Assembly (NCBI GenBank): GCA_030059675.1
Contig: JANVYQ010000001.1
Span: 62,001 to 126,000 of the forward strand
Source of the DNA: Candidatus Pelearchaeum maunauluense
GTDB lineage: Archaea; Thermoproteota; Nitrososphaeria_A; Caldarchaeales; Caldarchaeaceae
Reading direction: 5' to 3'
DNA length: 64,000 nt
This document shows, one piece after another, positions 51,139 through 59,128 of this stretch. Position 1 is the first letter of the stretch. The number at the start of each line of letters is the position of its first letter. The notes beneath the pieces are model-generated. The model had not been told where the DNA came from and made no database searches. It saw only the letters and a program-made list of their open reading frames with translations. The position numbers and the translations under genes are program-made.

Positions 51139-52323
51139 TTGACGACGCTTGAAGAGCCAAGGCGGAGAATAGCGCCTGACGAGGTGGCGCTCAGCTACGC
51201 GGAGATTAAGAGGTATGGGCGGCATCTGATAATCCCAGAGGTTGGTCTGGCTGGGCAGAAGCGCCTGAAGGCTAGTAGCGTCCTCGTTGTGGGGACAGGC
51301 GGCCTAGGCTCGCCCCTCTCACTCTACCTAGCAGCGGCTGGAGTGGGCAGGATAGGACTGGTGGACTACGACGTGGTGGATGACAGCAACTTACAGCGGC
51401 AGGTGCTATACACCACCAAAGACCTGGGCAAGTCCAAGCCCCGGACAGCAAAAGAACGCCTAGAAGCCCTAAACCCGCACATAGAGGTGGAGGTATACGA
51501 GACCCGCCTAACATCCGACAACGCCCTAGACATAATGCGGGACTATGATGTTATTGTTGATGGGACTGATAACTTCCCAACCCGCTACCTGGTTAATGAC
51601 GCCTGCGCATTACTTGGTAAGCCCAACGTCTATGGAAGTATCTTCCGCTTTGACGGGCAGGTCTCGGTCTTCTACGCCAAGGAGGGGCCGTGCTACCGCT
51701 GCCTCTACCCAGAGCCGCCTCCACCAGGCCTCGTTCCTAGCTGCGCAGAGGGTGGGGTGCTGGGTGTTCTCCCAGGAATCATAGGAGCGCTCCAGGCAAA
51801 CGAGACGCTGAAGCTTCTCCTCGGAATAGGCGAGCCTCTGATTGGACGGCTACTCCTCTTTGACGCCCTCAAGATGAGCTTCAGGGAGCTGAGGATTAGG
51901 AAAGACCCCAACTGCCCGCTCTGCGGCGAGAACCCACGCATAAGGGAGCTGATAGACTATGAGGAGTTCTGCGGTGTAAGACCAGCGCAACAGCCCCATG
52001 ACGCCGAGTATAGCATAACGCCAGAGGAGCTGAAGGAGAAGCTTGAGAGGGGAGAGCGCGTAATCCTACTAGACGTGCGCGAGCCTGTGGAGTATGAGAT
52101 ATGCAGGCTGGAGGGCTCTGTTCTAGTCCCGCTGGGCAAGCTACCTGAATATGTGAATAGGCTGAGCCAGACCGATGAGATAGTCGCCTACTGCCACACA
52201 GGCGCTAGAAGCGCGATGGCTGTGAAGCTCCTCCGCGACCTCGGCTTCAGGAGGGTCAAGAACCTAGTGGGCGGCATAGACGCATGGGCAGCAATGATAG
52301 ACCCCAACATGCCCAGATACTAG
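51139..52323 (+). CDS. E1-like adenylyltransferase (MoeB/ThiF/UbaA type) fused to rhodanese
   Basis: 394 aa. Activates the C-terminal glycine of a ubiquitin-like sulfur carrier for molybdopterin, thiamine or tRNA thiolation. ThiF domain: YGRHLIIPEVGLAGQKRLKASSVLVVGTGGLGSPL, with ATP residues DDSNLQRQ and DGTDNFPTRYLVND. Zinc pairs CYRC and CPLC. The E1-like Cys is in PSCAEGGVLG. The C-terminal rhodanese domain has ILLDVREPVEY and active-site YCHTGARS. Its natural partner would be the small beta-grasp protein at 57.3 kb. TTG start after a TATA box. Confidence 0.95.
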   Translation: MTTLEEPRRRIAPDEVALSYAEIKRYGRHLIIPEVGLAGQKRLKASSVLVVGTGGLGSPLSLYLAAAGVGRIGLVDYDVVDDSNLQRQVLYTTKDLGKSKPRTAKERLEALNPHIEVEVYETRLTSDNALDIMRDYDVIVDGTDNFPTRYLVNDACALLGKPNVYGSIFRFDGQVSVFYAKEGPCYRCLYPEPPPPGLVPSCAEGGVLGVLPGIIGALQANETLKLLLGIGEPLIGRLLLFDALKMSFRELRIRKDPNCPLCGENPRIRELIDYEEFCGVRPAQQPHDAEYSITPEELKEKLERGERVILLDVREPVEYEICRLEGSVLVPLGKLPEYVNRLSQTDEIVAYCHTGARSAMAVKLLRDLGFRRVKNLVGGIDAWAAMIDPNMPRY

Positions 52324-52331
52324 CCAGAACT

Positions 52332-52341
52332 CCTTTAATAT
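52332..52341 (+). promoter_or_regulatory. TATA box for the acylphosphatase-coiled-coil gene
   Basis: CCTTTAATAT lies 31-41 bp upstream of TTG 52373 and just after the stop of the preceding gene. Confidence 0.45.
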
Positions 52342-52372
52342 TAGAGAGAGCAGACCTAATCTACGACTGACT

Positions 52373-52966
52373 TTGGTTTGGAGGAGGGCTGTCGTAAAGA
52401 TAGAAGGGGATGTTCAGCGTGTTGGGTATCGCTATATAGTTGCGACGCTTGCTAGACGCTTCTCCGTAAGTGGGTTAGTCAGAAATCTTGATGACGGCAG
52501 CGTTGAGGTCATTGCGGAAGGCGAGGAAGAGAACTTAAACGCGTTCATACAGAGTATAAAGATTAACGAGCCGCCCATAATAGTTGAGTCGCTGAACGTT
52601 AGGTATGAAAAGCCTACTAGGGAGTTTAGGACATTCAGGATAGTTACGGGGAGTCTTGAGGAGGAGATGGTGGAGGGCTTCGGGATAGGAGCAGGCTATC
52701 TACGCTTAGTCCTAGACCTACAACGGGAAATTCTAGGCTTACAGCATGAAAACATAAAGCTGCAGAAGGGGATGCTTAACGAGGTTAGCGAGTTTAGAAA
52801 AGACCTGCGAGTGCTTATTGATGAGCGTATAAGCCGTGTTGAGGATGATGTGTGGAAAATAAAGGCTAAGCTGGTTATTGACCAGCCTGCCTACGCTCCT
52901 CCCTTCTCTAGTTGGGCTTCTCGCCTCCCTCTCCTTCCTGCTGTAGGTCTTCAGGCGCTGGCTTGA
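52373..52966 (+). CDS. Acylphosphatase domain fused to a coiled-coil tail
   Basis: 197 aa. Residues 3-90 are an acylphosphatase: AVVKIEGDVQRVGYRYIVATLARRF with the phosphate-binding Arg, and SGLVRNLDDGSVEVIAEG with the catalytic Asn. Residues 100-170 are a predicted coiled coil (LDLQREILGLQHENIKLQKGMLNEVSEFRKDLRVLIDERI). A hydrophobic, Pro/Ala-rich end follows. Ordinary acylphosphatases stop near residue 92, so the tail is unusual and suggests tethering or oligomerisation. The 3' end overlaps the converging membrane-anchored AbrB gene by 59 bp. TTG start. Confidence 0.85.
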   Translation: MVWRRAVVKIEGDVQRVGYRYIVATLARRFSVSGLVRNLDDGSVEVIAEGEEENLNAFIQSIKINEPPIIVESLNVRYEKPTREFRTFRIVTGSLEEEMVEGFGIGAGYLRLVLDLQREILGLQHENIKLQKGMLNEVSEFRKDLRVLIDERISRVEDDVWKIKAKLVIDQPAYAPPFSSWASRLPLLPAVGLQALA

Positions 52967-54287
52967 CTATCACCTTATTATTCTTCAGCTCTACTACCAC
53001 CATGTCGCCTTCTTTCAAGCCCAGCATGTTGGCGAATTCGCTGGGTATCGTTACCCGCCTGCCTGAGAGCATTCTTTGTAGGCGTTTATGCGAGTTTAGG
53101 CGCTGGCCTTCTTCCTGTGGGTGTTGTGGTGTTTCTGTCGGAGCTGCCTGCTGGGGCTGTGGAGGCGGCGGAGGTGGTGGCGTCGCCTGGCTTGGCTGAG
53201 CCGCCTGCTGCGCTGCGCGCTTCTCGCGCCGCCTCTTCAGCAGGTAGGTCGCCGAGGTGAACGCGGCAAGCCCTATCAAGCCAGCCGCCTGGCCGTAGGC
53301 GATATTCTTGGTGAGGATATTCTCCTGGCTGAGCGAGTTATAGCTGAGCAGGAGCGACTCATACGCCTTCTTAGACTCGTCAAGCTGGTTCTTGAGCTGG
53401 CCAATCTCCCTGAGAGAGTCTTCATGCCTCTTGCTTAGGTTGGTATAGACCTCGCGGAGCTGCTGGTAGGAGGCTTGCAAGCTGTTATACTCGTCTGTGA
53501 GCTGCCTATAATCCGCGAGCAACTGCTCATAGTTCTGGGCTAGGACGCTATTCCTCTGGCGGAGGTCGTCGTATCTCTCCTGGAGCTGGCGGAGGCCTTC
53601 CAGCGCCTGCTTATACTGGGCGTCTAGCTGTTTATACTCCTCCGTGAGCGCATCGTAGCTGGCTTTCAGGCTGTTATACTCGTTTTCGCTCGCGGCCAAG
53701 TCTCCCCTGAGCCTGTTAATCTCAGCGTTGAGCGCTTCAATCCTAGCATTTAGCGCGTCTATCTTAGCCCGCAGGGAGTTTATCGTGGCTTCAAGCTGGT
53801 CTATCAGCCTTTTAGCGCTATTCAGCTCGCCCACAACCTCGTCGTAGGTCTTCTCACGCGCCACAGCCAAGAACCACCTGTAGGTGAGCGGCTTAGCAAC
53901 AGTGTCGCGCGTGTAGTTGGCGAAGAGCTCAGCGGATACGCTGGGGTCAGCGCGCACAACACTTGGGACGCAGAGGGTATAGCTCTTCTGAACAAACCAG
54001 CCTGCCATGACGTTGATGTCAGACGCCAGCGTGTCATCCAGCAATGTTTGGGTGTATGAGTTCGCCTGATACTTCACGACTAGGCGTATCTTGTCTATGT
54101 AGATGTCTCCCAGAGCCGTTGCGTCAAATATGAGCTGGAAGCAAGCGCCTATCTTTACCTCAGGCGGGTATGTGAGTGTGAATTTTATGCTCGCGTCGTC
54201 CACCACTAGGGAGAATGCTTGCGCAGCGGTGTTTGGGAGGAGCGCCAGGGCTAGCAGCACCAGCATTACCCCTACCTTCTTCATCAT
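52908..54287 (-). CDS. Membrane-anchored protein with extracellular coiled-coil stalk and cytosolic AbrB DNA-binding domain
   Basis: 459 aa. Residues 1-24 are a signal peptide. Residues 25-145 form a beta-rich outside domain with two Cys (49, 106). Residues 147-320 form a long coiled coil with regularly spaced Leu and Tyr (LDAQYKQALEGLRQLQERYDD). Residues 331-350 are a transmembrane helix followed by KRRREKR (positive-inside), and 351-400 a Gln/Pro-rich linker with seven prolines in a row. Residues 405-444 are a SpoVT-AbrB swapped-hairpin domain (RMLSGRRVTIPSEFANMLGLKEGDMVVVEL). AbrB domains bind DNA as dimers, so the whole looks like a one-piece transmembrane sensor-regulator. A structural surface (S-layer stalk) role for the outer part is the alternative. 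Divergent from the gene at 54.6 kb. Confidence 0.85.
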   Translation of the reverse strand: MMKKVGVMLVLLALALLPNTAAQAFSLVVDDASIKFTLTYPPEVKIGACFQLIFDATALGDIYIDKIRLVVKYQANSYTQTLLDDTLASDINVMAGWFVQKSYTLCVPSVVRADPSVSAELFANYTRDTVAKPLTYRWFLAVAREKTYDEVVGELNSAKRLIDQLEATINSLRAKIDALNARIEALNAEINRLRGDLAASENEYNSLKASYDALTEEYKQLDAQYKQALEGLRQLQERYDDLRQRNSVLAQNYEQLLADYRQLTDEYNSLQASYQQLREVYTNLSKRHEDSLREIGQLKNQLDESKKAYESLLLSYNSLSQENILTKNIAYGQAAGLIGLAAFTSATYLLKRRREKRAAQQAAQPSQATPPPPPPPQPQQAAPTETPQHPQEEGQRLNSHKRLQRMLSGRRVTIPSEFANMLGLKEGDMVVVELKNNKVIVKPAPEDLQQEGEGGEKPN

Positions 54288-54602
54288 CTCTAGGTAAGAC
54301 CTGCGTATCGCATTTAAGGCTTTTAGACGCGCTTTAACATAGCGGATGGCGGTGTTAGGGTTGATGATATCACATGACGCTACGCGACATCACATAGTGC
54401 CGCGTGATGCCATAACCCGTTATCCCCGCCTATCTTCGCCTCGCGGCAGCTGGAAAATCTTTCAAAACAGCACCTCCGCTACGCAGGTATTTCCAACAAG
54501 AATAACTAGAGCTAACAACGGTATTACATACCCGCATGAATTTCCTTCGCTTCATAGCCAGCCGTTTACAGAACTGTATTCCATGGAGGCGGCGGGGCTG
54601 AG
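54288..54602. other. Divergent spacer with CATCAC/GTGATG motifs
   Basis: A 315-bp gene-free region between the AbrB-anchored gene (minus) and the helical-protein gene (plus). CATCAC-(10)-GTGATG at 54388-54409 is an inverted repeat. ATCACAT occurs at 54369-54375 and 54389-54395, exactly 20 bp apart. No ORF of note. It is a likely regulatory region for both directions and a candidate target of one of the two membrane-tethered regulators. Confidence 0.5.
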
Positions 54603-55013
54603 ATGAAACCAATCGCTGAAAGAATCGCCGAATTGCGGGCTAATTTGCGGAAAGACCCAGTTTTCAAGCTTCTCCGCTCCAACTCAAACCTCACGGCCAA
54701 GCAGGTTGAGACGCTGCTGTTTGATGTGGTGGTGGAGCAGTATGGGGCGAGGCTAACCGCTCAGGAGAGAGCAGCCCTGCGGGGCGTTTCCAAGGGCGCT
54801 TTCGTCAGGACTAAGAAGCAGGCGGAGCGGAATATTACTAGGGCACTGTTTACGGTTATGCTCGCGTCTTATCTTGGTATTCTACGCCTGCCAAGCTATC
54901 GCTGGCTTCTGGAAATAGGTGAGCTCCTACAGGAAGGGGATGCTGAGAGCCTCAAGCGCGCTGTGCAGGCGTTGAGCGAAAACCTGGCGGGGCGGGAAGA
55001 TGGCGGAGATTGA
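54603..55013 (+). CDS. Helical protein of unknown function, operon partner of a membrane-tethered regulator
   Basis: 136 aa, mostly alpha-helical and basic in the middle. LTAKQVETLLFDVVVEQYG then LTAQERAALRGVSKGAFVRTKKQAERNITRALFTVMLASYLGIL could contain a helix-turn-helix (ALRGVSKGAFVRTKKQ). No signal peptide; one weakly hydrophobic helix. Family not recognised. ATG 54603 follows GGCGGGGCTGAG. Its 3' end overlaps the next gene by 14 bp, so the two are translationally coupled. Confidence 0.75.
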   Translation: MKPIAERIAELRANLRKDPVFKLLRSNSNLTAKQVETLLFDVVVEQYGARLTAQERAALRGVSKGAFVRTKKQAERNITRALFTVMLASYLGILRLPSYRWLLEIGELLQEGDAESLKRAVQALSENLAGREDGGD

Positions 55014-55467
55014 GACGCTGGTCTTTGCAGCGCTATTCCTGGCGCAGACCCTGATTTACGTGATTCTCCTCAGGAGAGTAATGACATCACGCGGCATCAC
55101 GGCTGAGACGCGCGAAGCCTTGGAGAAGCTACGCAGGATTGAGGAGACGCTGGGCAGGCTACAGCGGCCAGCCAGCATGCCTGTCCCACCGCCTCCACCA
55201 CCGCCACCGCCGCCTGAGGAGCCAGCCCTCCCAGACTCGGCGATAGAGGCACTAAAGCTCCTCCGCGACTCAGGGCCTATGACGTCAACTGATGTCAGCC
55301 GCGCACTTGGCCGTAGTAGGGAGCACGTCTCGCGCGTGATGAAGGCTCTTTACACCCGTGGCCTAGTCTCGCGGAGTGGGAAGCCGTTTAGGTATGAGCT
55401 TACCCCTAGGGGCGCTGAAGTCCTTGACATCACAGGACATCACGGTAGGCAGAGCCGCGTAAAGTAG
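55000..55467 (+). CDS. Membrane-anchored winged-helix transcription regulator
   Basis: 155 aa. Residues 5-25 form a transmembrane helix (TLVFAALFLAQTLIYVILL) followed by RR, so the rest faces the cytosol. A short coiled helix (EALEKLRRIEETLGRLQ) is next, then a run of ten prolines at 63-72. Residues 79-145 form a MarR-like winged helix (IEALKLLRDSGPMTSTDVSRALGRSREHVSRVMKALYTRGLV). Membrane tether, proline linker and DNA-binding domain are clear; the signal it senses is not. Overlaps the preceding gene by 14 bp. Confidence 0.86.
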   Translation: MAEIETLVFAALFLAQTLIYVILLRRVMTSRGITAETREALEKLRRIEETLGRLQRPASMPVPPPPPPPPPPEEPALPDSAIEALKLLRDSGPMTSTDVSRALGRSREHVSRVMKALYTRGLVSRSGKPFRYELTPRGAEVLDITGHHGRQSRVK

Positions 55468-55519
55468 CCCTGGGCCGTGTTTAATCCCTAAATGTGAAGG
55501 CTGGTATTGTCTGGCAGAG

Positions 55520-56203
55520 TTGCGGCAGGTGGTTTACGACGATGAACAGTGGCGTCTGCTCCGCGCGTTTAGGGCTAGGGCTCTCCGTGTCATGGAGGCA
55601 ATAGCTCCACTCGGCTTCTCGCCCATAGTGTATGGGAGCGTGGTTAGGGGGGATGTTAAGAGGACAAGTGACCTTGACATATTCATACCGCAGACAGTGC
55701 CGACGCAGTTGCTTGAGCTGGCCTTGGCTAATGCTGGCTACGAACCAGTGCGCCGTGTTTTGGTTCAGGCTACGCCCTCTCACGCAGTTAAGGCGTATAT
55801 CTACCTGAGCGAGATCGACACCGTCTCCATCCCCCTCACCAGCCTCACGCGCGACGAGCTTGGGCTCTACCAGCTGGCAGGCTCTCTGGAGCTTGAGGAG
55901 CTGCACTGCGATTTGCGCAGGCCTGGGATAAACAAGCAGCTCATGGTCATCGTGCCCACCGATTACGGGCATTTGGAGTTCCCAGCCACGCGTAATGTTG
56001 ATGAGGCGGCGAAGACGCTTCAGGTAAGCCCAGAGATTCTCAGGAACCGTATCCGCGTTCTTACGCGGCGGCGTGAGGCGGGGAGGACTGGCGTGTATAG
56101 GTCTATTGAGCTCACGCCAGGCCAGAGCTTTGAGGAGGTCTTTGAACGCTTGTTGGCGGAGAACCCTGCTCTTAGGAGGCGTGTGAGGAGGAGTTTGGCC
56201 TGA
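55520..56203 (+). CDS. Nucleotidyltransferase-domain protein next to pelota
   Basis: 227 aa. The nucleotidyltransferase fold has VYGSVVRGDVKRTSDLDIFIP (GS-x10-DxD, about residues 40-56). C-terminal region: TRNVDEAAKTLQVSPEILRNRIRVLTRRREAGRTGVYRSIEL, which looks like a DNA- or RNA-binding helix-turn-helix. Unlike the toxin-antitoxin MNT genes it is longer and has no HEPN partner; its place 1 bp before pelota suggests RNA processing or surveillance. TTG 55520 start. Confidence 0.85.
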   Translation: MRQVVYDDEQWRLLRAFRARALRVMEAIAPLGFSPIVYGSVVRGDVKRTSDLDIFIPQTVPTQLLELALANAGYEPVRRVLVQATPSHAVKAYIYLSEIDTVSIPLTSLTRDELGLYQLAGSLELEELHCDLRRPGINKQLMVIVPTDYGHLEFPATRNVDEAAKTLQVSPEILRNRIRVLTRRREAGRTGVYRSIELTPGQSFEEVFERLLAENPALRRRVRRSLA

Positions 56204-56204
56204 G

Positions 56205-57305
56205 TTGAGGGTTTTACGCGTAGATGCGTTGAAGAGGCTTGTGGAGATAGTGCCTGAGACTACGCTTGACCTGCTTAACGTCTTCCGCCTCGTCTCGGTT
56301 GGCGACACGCTCTACAGCGAGACGAGTAGGGAGGTGAAGAAGGAGCGCGCAGACGGGAGCTATGATAGTGAGCGCGTTAGGCTTAGGATAGGTGTGGAGG
56401 TGGAGAAGAAGACGCTGGAGCCCATGATGAGGCGGATAGCATTCCTGGGCAGGATAATCTACGAGAGCCGCGACCTGGGGCTGGAGGGGAAATACCACTC
56501 AATACATCTATCCCCCGGTATGCCGATAACGATAGAGAGTAGGCAGAACTTCCAGCGCCTCAACGCCTTCGCCAGGCATTATAAGCGCAGCGAGAAGCTG
56601 GTGGGAGGTGATTTACTGGTCGTGTTGATTGATGATGAGGGTATCTCGGTTATCCAGATAGGGCGTCTGGGCATGAAGGCGCTCTTTGAGAAAAAGCTAG
56701 TAGCTGCTGGGAAGCGTGAGCCTGAGGAGAGGCTCCGTGCGGTATCCATGCTCTACTCTGGCGCGGCGAACATTCTTGAGAAACGCTTGGAGGAGGATGA
56801 GAGTTCTGAGATACTGGTATTCGGCCCCTCAATCTTCGTTGACGACTTCCTACAGTATCTCAAGCGTAATAAACGTGGGCTGCTCTCGCGGGTTAGGAAG
56901 ACTGGCTACGTCTCCGAGGGCGCTTCTTCTGGTATTGGGGAGCTTTTGAGGAATAGGATGCTCCACGAGTATGGTGAGCGGGTTAAGGTTGTTGCTGACG
57001 CCGAGGCTGTGGAGGAGCTTATTGCGGCGATGGCTAGAGACCCAGCCTCGGTTTCTGTCGGCCTTCGTGAGTGTCTCAGGGCTGTTGAGCTGGGGGCTGC
57101 GAGCAGGCTGCTCGTGGATGAGGCTTTCCTCTGGGAGCATCTGACGGAGAGCGATGTTGAGCGCCTCCTAGACATGGCTGAGAAAAGCGGCGCGGCGGTG
57201 CAGGTTATAGCCTCAGGCTACGAGGCGGCTGACAAGATAGCCGCTCTGGGAGGCGTGGCGGCCACGCTACGATATCCACTACCCCCATCCACCCAAAACA
57301 GATAA
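56205..57305 (+). CDS. pelA: mRNA surveillance protein pelota (Dom34)
   Basis: 366 aa. Rescues stalled ribosomes with ABCE1 and aEF1A. N-domain Sm-like fold: LVEIVPETTLDLLNVFRLVSVGDTLYSETSREVKKE, then RLRIGVEVEKKTLEPMMRRIAFLGRI. Central domain with LLVVLIDDEGISVIQIGR, and the C-terminal eRF1-like domain with LLVDEAFLWEHLTESDVERLLDMAEKSGAAVQVI. No GGQ motif, as expected for pelota. TTG 56205 start, 1 bp after the nucleotidyltransferase stop. Confidence 0.96.
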   Translation: MRVLRVDALKRLVEIVPETTLDLLNVFRLVSVGDTLYSETSREVKKERADGSYDSERVRLRIGVEVEKKTLEPMMRRIAFLGRIIYESRDLGLEGKYHSIHLSPGMPITIESRQNFQRLNAFARHYKRSEKLVGGDLLVVLIDDEGISVIQIGRLGMKALFEKKLVAAGKREPEERLRAVSMLYSGAANILEKRLEEDESSEILVFGPSIFVDDFLQYLKRNKRGLLSRVRKTGYVSEGASSGIGELLRNRMLHEYGERVKVVADAEAVEELIAAMARDPASVSVGLRECLRAVELGAASRLLVDEAFLWEHLTESDVERLLDMAEKSGAAVQVIASGYEAADKIAALGGVAATLRYPLPPSTQNR

Positions 57306-57334
57306 CTACAGCCCAGCCTAGAGACGTTATAGCC

Positions 57335-57517
57335 ATGCCATCATTCCTAGTGGTTGAGGTTAAGAAAGAATGCACTGCGGCGGAGCTGATAAGAGAGTAT
57401 GGTAGAAACCCAGAGGTCTATTATGTTGTCCGCGATGAGAGGGTTCTCCGCCCAGGGGATAGGCTCAAGCCAGGCGATAGGGTGGCGATTATCCCGCTTA
57501 TAGCAGGCGGCTCTTAG
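57335..57517 (+). CDS. Small ubiquitin-like sulfur-carrier protein (MoaD/ThiS/SAMP type) ending Gly-Gly-Ser
   Basis: 60 aa beta-grasp protein: FLVVEVKKECTAAELIREYGRNPEVYYVVRDERVL then RPGDRLKPGDRVAIIPLIAGGS. The LKPGDRVAIIPLIAGG end is the hallmark of ThiS/MoaD carriers, which are adenylated on the terminal Gly. Here one Ser follows GG before the stop TAG, so the carrier would need trimming or be used differently. Follows pelota by 29 bp. Likely partner: the E1-like/rhodanese protein at 51.1 kb. Its last codons overlap dnaG (opposite strand) by 4 bp. Confidence 0.88.
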   Translation: MPSFLVVEVKKECTAAELIREYGRNPEVYYVVRDERVLRPGDRLKPGDRVAIIPLIAGGS

Positions 57518-58659
57518 CCAGCTATCTCCTGCACCGTAAGTATCTTGATGTTGTCAGGCTTCTTCTGCACATCCCCGACACGAACACCTATGAGATAGAC
57601 CTCGCCATTCAAGCTAGCAGCCGCATCAACCAAGCGCTGCGTAACTATGCCGTCAAAGACCACGTATTTGACCGACCTCTCCTCGCTTATCTTCGTAGCA
57701 AGCTCGCTCACGGGTATCCGCGCAATCTCCTGCATGTCTGGCGATATGAGAACCGCTGTCAGGGTCCCATCTATCTCGCGTAGATAGTTCCTAATCTCCT
57801 GCGGCAGCTCCTCACGCTTCTCGGCAGCGTGAATCTTCTGCCTCACGGCCTCCTCAGGCGTTACGGCGTGCTCAAGGGCTTCCATAATCTCGCGTGCTGT
57901 AAGCTCCTCAACCTCCTTGCCGTATGGTGCGCGGGCTACCAGGTCAACCTTGGAGAACTGTAGCAGCTCCTTCAGTATTAGGTCTCCTCCCCTATCACCG
58001 TCTAGGAATGCGATTACCTTCTTCTTCCTCTTGGTCAGCTCCTCAACCGTCTTCGGAACCTTAACGCCCTCCACAGCTATGACATTCTTGTAGCCGTAGC
58101 GGAGGAGGTTTATCACGTCAGCCCTTCCTTCAACTACTATCACCTCGTCGCTGTGCTCCACCTCTGGGCCTGCTGGAAGCCTGTCTGGACCATACTCAAC
58201 CACTCGCGACTTGACTATGGCCTCCTCAAGCTCCCGCAGGACAGAATCGTCCTCAGGTGCTTTCTCCTTCTCCCACAACGCCAGTATCTCCTTGGCGCGC
58301 TCAACTATCTTCTTCCTCTTCTCCGCGCGCGTGTCCTCTATCTTCTCCACCGACACGCGGGCGTGGTATGGGCCTACCCTGTCTATCGACTCTATCATCG
58401 CCGCTATGAGCGCTGTGGAGAACTTGTCAAGGCTTGTCGGCACTATTATCTTCCCGCTGGCCTTGTTGCCGTGTGAGGAGACCGAGATTTCTATCCTCCC
58501 TATCCTGCCAGTCTTCTGCAACTCTCTTAAGTCTAGCTCCGAGCTAAAGATTCCCTCGGTCTGCCCAAAGATAGCCCCAACTATGTCATTCCTATCTACA
58601 GGACCATCAACCTCAATCTTAGCCTCTATTACATACTTAATCGTGCTGCTCATACTCAT
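57514..58659 (-). CDS. dnaG: Archaeal DnaG primase-like protein
   Basis: 381 aa. Toprim domain with EVIVVEGRADVINLLRYGYKNVIAVEG (catalytic Glu) and VIAFLDGDRGGDLILKEL (DxD). The archaeal N-terminal region has KYVIEAKIEVDGPVDRNDIVGAIFGQTEGIF. Archaeal DnaG synthesises short RNA primers and also associates with the exosome. ATG 58659 with GGAGATGAG upstream and a TATA-like CCTTAATATAG at 58693-58703. Confidence 0.96.
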   Translation of the reverse strand: MSMSSTIKYVIEAKIEVDGPVDRNDIVGAIFGQTEGIFSSELDLRELQKTGRIGRIEISVSSHGNKASGKIIVPTSLDKFSTALIAAMIESIDRVGPYHARVSVEKIEDTRAEKRKKIVERAKEILALWEKEKAPEDDSVLRELEEAIVKSRVVEYGPDRLPAGPEVEHSDEVIVVEGRADVINLLRYGYKNVIAVEGVKVPKTVEELTKRKKKVIAFLDGDRGGDLILKELLQFSKVDLVARAPYGKEVEELTAREIMEALEHAVTPEEAVRQKIHAAEKREELPQEIRNYLREIDGTLTAVLISPDMQEIARIPVSELATKISEERSVKYVVFDGIVTQRLVDAAASLNGEVYLIGVRVGDVQKKPDNIKILTVQEIAG

Positions 58660-58780
58660 ACGCTCATCTCCTAGAGCCGCTGTTTTCCCTATATTAAGGT
58701 GCGCGGCCAGCCTTTCTGTAAAGATTCTTTTGCCTTGTTTTGGAGGATTGGTTAAATATAGGTTCCTGGCCGCTGAGTCT

Positions 58781-59128
58781 ATGTCCCTGGCTAGGCTTCT
58801 CCTGCTAGGCTCTGTGCTAGCTGTGGTGCAGGTTTTGGTGGGTGTTGATATGTTTATGCGCGGCTGGCAGCTTGTCTGGCTTCATATAGGGATAGCTGTG
58901 GTTCTCCTCGTAATACTCCTGGCCTGCATACCGCTCTCACGCGGCTCTGGCAGGGTTAGGAGACATGTCATCATAACGCTGGCGCTCCTACTCATACAGG
59001 GTGCTGTCGGCCTTGATATGTTCATGCGTGGCGACGGCGGGATAAGGGAGGTTATGCACTGGATATTCGGCTTCGCCACGCTGGGCTCGTATATTGGCAC
59101 GGCCTCAATAGCGCGGAGACACAGCTAG
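58781..59128 (+). CDS. Four-helix membrane protein with internal duplication
   Basis: 115 aa from ATG 58781; the longer open frame upstream is antisense to dnaG. Four transmembrane helices in two similar halves: VQVLVGVDMFMRGWQLVWLHIG and IQGAVGLDMFMRGDGGIREVMHWIFG. Each half ends a helix with VG(V/L)DMFMRG and has a His about 10-13 residues later. The repeat recalls half-domains of haem A synthase (CtaA/COX15), where paired His bind haem, but the match is loose. ATG start follows GAGTCT, weak ribosome site. Converges on the next gene with a 4-bp overlap. Confidence 0.75.
   Translation: MSLARLLLLGSVLAVVQVLVGVDMFMRGWQLVWLHIGIAVVLLVILLACIPLSRGSGRVRRHVIITLALLLIQGAVGLDMFMRGDGGIREVMHWIFGFATLGSYIGTASIARRHS

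Noticed and set aside
58211..58780. N-terminal extension of the plus-strand ORF ending at 59128
   Set aside because: Antisense to dnaG and Ser/Leu-rich without motifs; real start is ATG 58781.
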